6,303 nt of DNA from an uncultured Flammeovirgaceae bacterium (GTDB lineage: Bacteria > Bacteroidota > Bacteroidia > Cytophagales > Cyclobacteriaceae), in contig CAMLLI010000280.1 of the NCBI GenBank assembly GCA_946480685.1, forward strand, positions 1-6,303, given 5' to 3'. Within the stretch, counting starts at the first letter, position 1, and each line of letters begins with the position of its first letter. The notes beneath the pieces were generated by a model, which saw only the letters and a program-made list of their open reading frames with translations, ran no database searches and was not told the origin of the DNA. A program made the position numbers and the translations under genes. Shown here in pieces: positions 5,048-6,303 of the stretch.

Positions 5048-6303
5048 TTATTTGGCAAACCATTGTGTATGGAATACACCTTCTTTACCAATGAGCTCGT
5101 ACGTGTGCGCACCGAAGTAATCGCGTTGTGCTTGAATAAGGTTTGACGGCATACGCTCGCTGCGGAATGCATCAAAGTAACTCAGCGATGCCGTGTACGC
5201 TGGTATCGCTATACCGGCAGCGGTTGCTGCTGATACAACGGTACGCATACCCGCCACTGCACCATTTACTTTCTGTGCTATACCAGCATCCAGTAACAAA
5301 TGTGGTAAGGTAGTGCTCTTCTTGTAAGCCTGGTATATATCTTCCAGGAAGGTAGAACGGATGATGCAACCACCTCGCCAGATCAGCGCGATCTCGTCCA
5401 TCTTTAAATTATAGCCATACTCGGCAGAAGCCTGCGATAACAAATGCATTCCTTGCGCATAGGCGATCACCGTGCTGAAATATAGTGCCTGTTCCAGGGA
5501 TTGAATGAACTGCGCCTGATCTACGTTCAACTTCAGTGAACCACTTTTATACAGTGAAGATGCATCCGTACGAAGCTTTTTATATTTGGACAAATCGTGC
5601 ATGGACACCGCTGTGTCGATCGTTGGAATCGGCAGCTGTAAATCCATCGCTACTTGTGAAGTCCACTTGCCGGTACCTTTCGAGCGGGCTTCATCTTTAA
5701 TATCGTTCAACAACAAGTGATCGGCACCTGGTTCTTTGAATGCAAATATATCGCGCGTGATCTCCACCAGAAATGATTGCAGTCTGCCTTCGTTCCACTG
5801 ACGGAATGTTGCATGAATTTTATCGCCCGGCAATTCGAGCCCTCGCTGCATTACTTCATAGGTTTCCGCGAGAAGCTGCATCAATCCATACTCGATGCCG
5901 TTGTGTACCATCTTCACAAAATGACCTGCTGATCCCGGACCTATATAGGTAACACAAGGATCACCTTTTACTTTCGCAGCGATTGCTTCAAATATAGGTT
6001 GAACAACTTTATAGGCATCGGGATTACCACCCGGCATCATACTTGGACCTTTGCGCGCACCTTCTTCACCACCGGAAACTCCCATTCCAAAGAAGTGGAG
6101 TCCTTTATTCTTCAGTTCTTCCGCTCTGCGATTTGTATCTGTAAAATGAGAATTACCTCCGTCAATAATCAGATCACCGGCATCCAGTAAAGGCGCAATC
6201 TCTGCGATAGCACTGTCTACAATTTTACCCGCCGGCACCAGCAGCATGACTGCGCGCGGCTTTTGCAGGTTGCCAACAAACTCTTTCAAGGATGTAAATC
6301 CTT
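5048..6303 (-). CDS. gnd: 6-phosphogluconate dehydrogenase, decarboxylating (5' end outside the window)
   Basis: The visible 417 residues cover all but about the first 53 of a protein normally near 470. It oxidises and decarboxylates 6-phosphogluconate to ribulose-5-phosphate with NADP+. The frame is open to the edge: the codons at 6301-6290 read G-F-T-S before LKEFVGNLQKPR, as expected for the family, so the TTG at 6289 is an internal Leu and not a start. The missing part would hold the GxGxxG coenzyme motif. Seen in order, counting from the first visible Gly: MLLVPAG (19-25), DGGNSHFTDTNRR (47-59), MGVSGGEEGARKGPSMMPGG (73-92), and KMVHNGIEY (130-138) with the catalytic Lys130 and Glu137. 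Further on are SKGTGKWTS, IWRGGCIIRSTFLEDI, and the C-terminal QAQRDYFGAHTYE, whose Arg and His reach the partner subunit's active site. All key residues present are intact. It is the first visible gene of the gnd-zwf-pgl group; its promoter is beyond the window. Confidence 0.97.
   Translation of the reverse strand, partial: GFTSLKEFVGNLQKPRAVMLLVPAGKIVDSAIAEIAPLLDAGDLIIDGGNSHFTDTNRRAEELKNKGLHFFGMGVSGGEEGARKGPSMMPGGNPDAYKVVQPIFEAIAAKVKGDPCVTYIGPGSAGHFVKMVHNGIEYGLMQLLAETYEVMQRGLELPGDKIHATFRQWNEGRLQSFLVEITRDIFAFKEPGADHLLLNDIKDEARSKGTGKWTSQVAMDLQLPIPTIDTAVSMHDLSKYKKLRTDASSLYKSGSLKLNVDQAQFIQSLEQALYFSTVIAYAQGMHLLSQASAEYGYNLKMDEIALIWRGGCIIRSTFLEDIYQAYKKSTTLPHLLLDAGIAQKVNGAVAGMRTVVSAATAAGIAIPAYTASLSYFDAFRSERMPSNLIQAQRDYFGAHTYELIGKEGVFHTQWFAK

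Noticed and set aside
6287..6289. TTG as the start of gnd
   Set aside because: The frame continues to the window edge with the expected family sequence, so this is an internal Leu codon of a truncated gene.
1..6303. CRISPR array, tRNA, rRNA, insertion sequence or phage genes
   Set aside because: I looked for regular direct repeats, cloverleaf-like segments and transposase motifs and found none.

Overview
This is an ordinary chromosomal stretch, most likely from a member of the Bacteroidota (a Chitinophagaceae- or Cytophagia-like organism of roughly 46% GC). The reasons are the Lrp protein type, the gene order gnd-zwf-pgl, the lack of Shine-Dalgarno sequences before the genes, and one good match to the Bacteroidota -7 promoter element (TAnnTTTG). 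The taxonomy is an inference; no rRNA or marker gene is present.

Layout. Positions 1-177 hold no complete gene. A short open frame on the minus strand runs off the left edge and may be the N-terminus of a secreted protein. At 178-663 (minus) is an Lrp/AsnC-family regulator. It is divergent, across a 128-bp gap, from a 14-helix MFS exporter of the DHA2 drug:proton antiporter type (792-2159, plus). The gap contains helically phased A-tracts, a TAATTTTG -7 box and two dyads, so it looks like a real control region. The regulator-exporter pairing suggests that the Lrp-like protein controls the exporter.

The 143-bp gap at 2160-2302 separates convergent genes. It carries an imperfect palindrome built of CACAAAG/CTTTGTG-type heptamers, a repeat-like element.

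From the right edge leftwards, all on the minus strand, runs the oxidative pentose phosphate block: gnd (6-phosphogluconate dehydrogenase, 5' end outside the window), a 44-bp gap, zwf (glucose-6-phosphate dehydrogenase), pgl (6-phosphogluconolactonase, whose ATG overlaps the zwf stop in a TAATG junction), a 41-bp gap, then a small VOC-superfamily protein. Zwf, Pgl and Gnd perform the three consecutive steps from glucose-6-phosphate to ribulose-5-phosphate and make two NADPH. The VOC protein may be the last gene of the same transcript, but its role is unknown.

I see no undescribed multi-gene system. The points most worth a second look are a strong context rule for isoleucine codons (ATA almost only after a T-ending codon, with TATA in excess), the structured divergent promoter, and the palindromic repeat.
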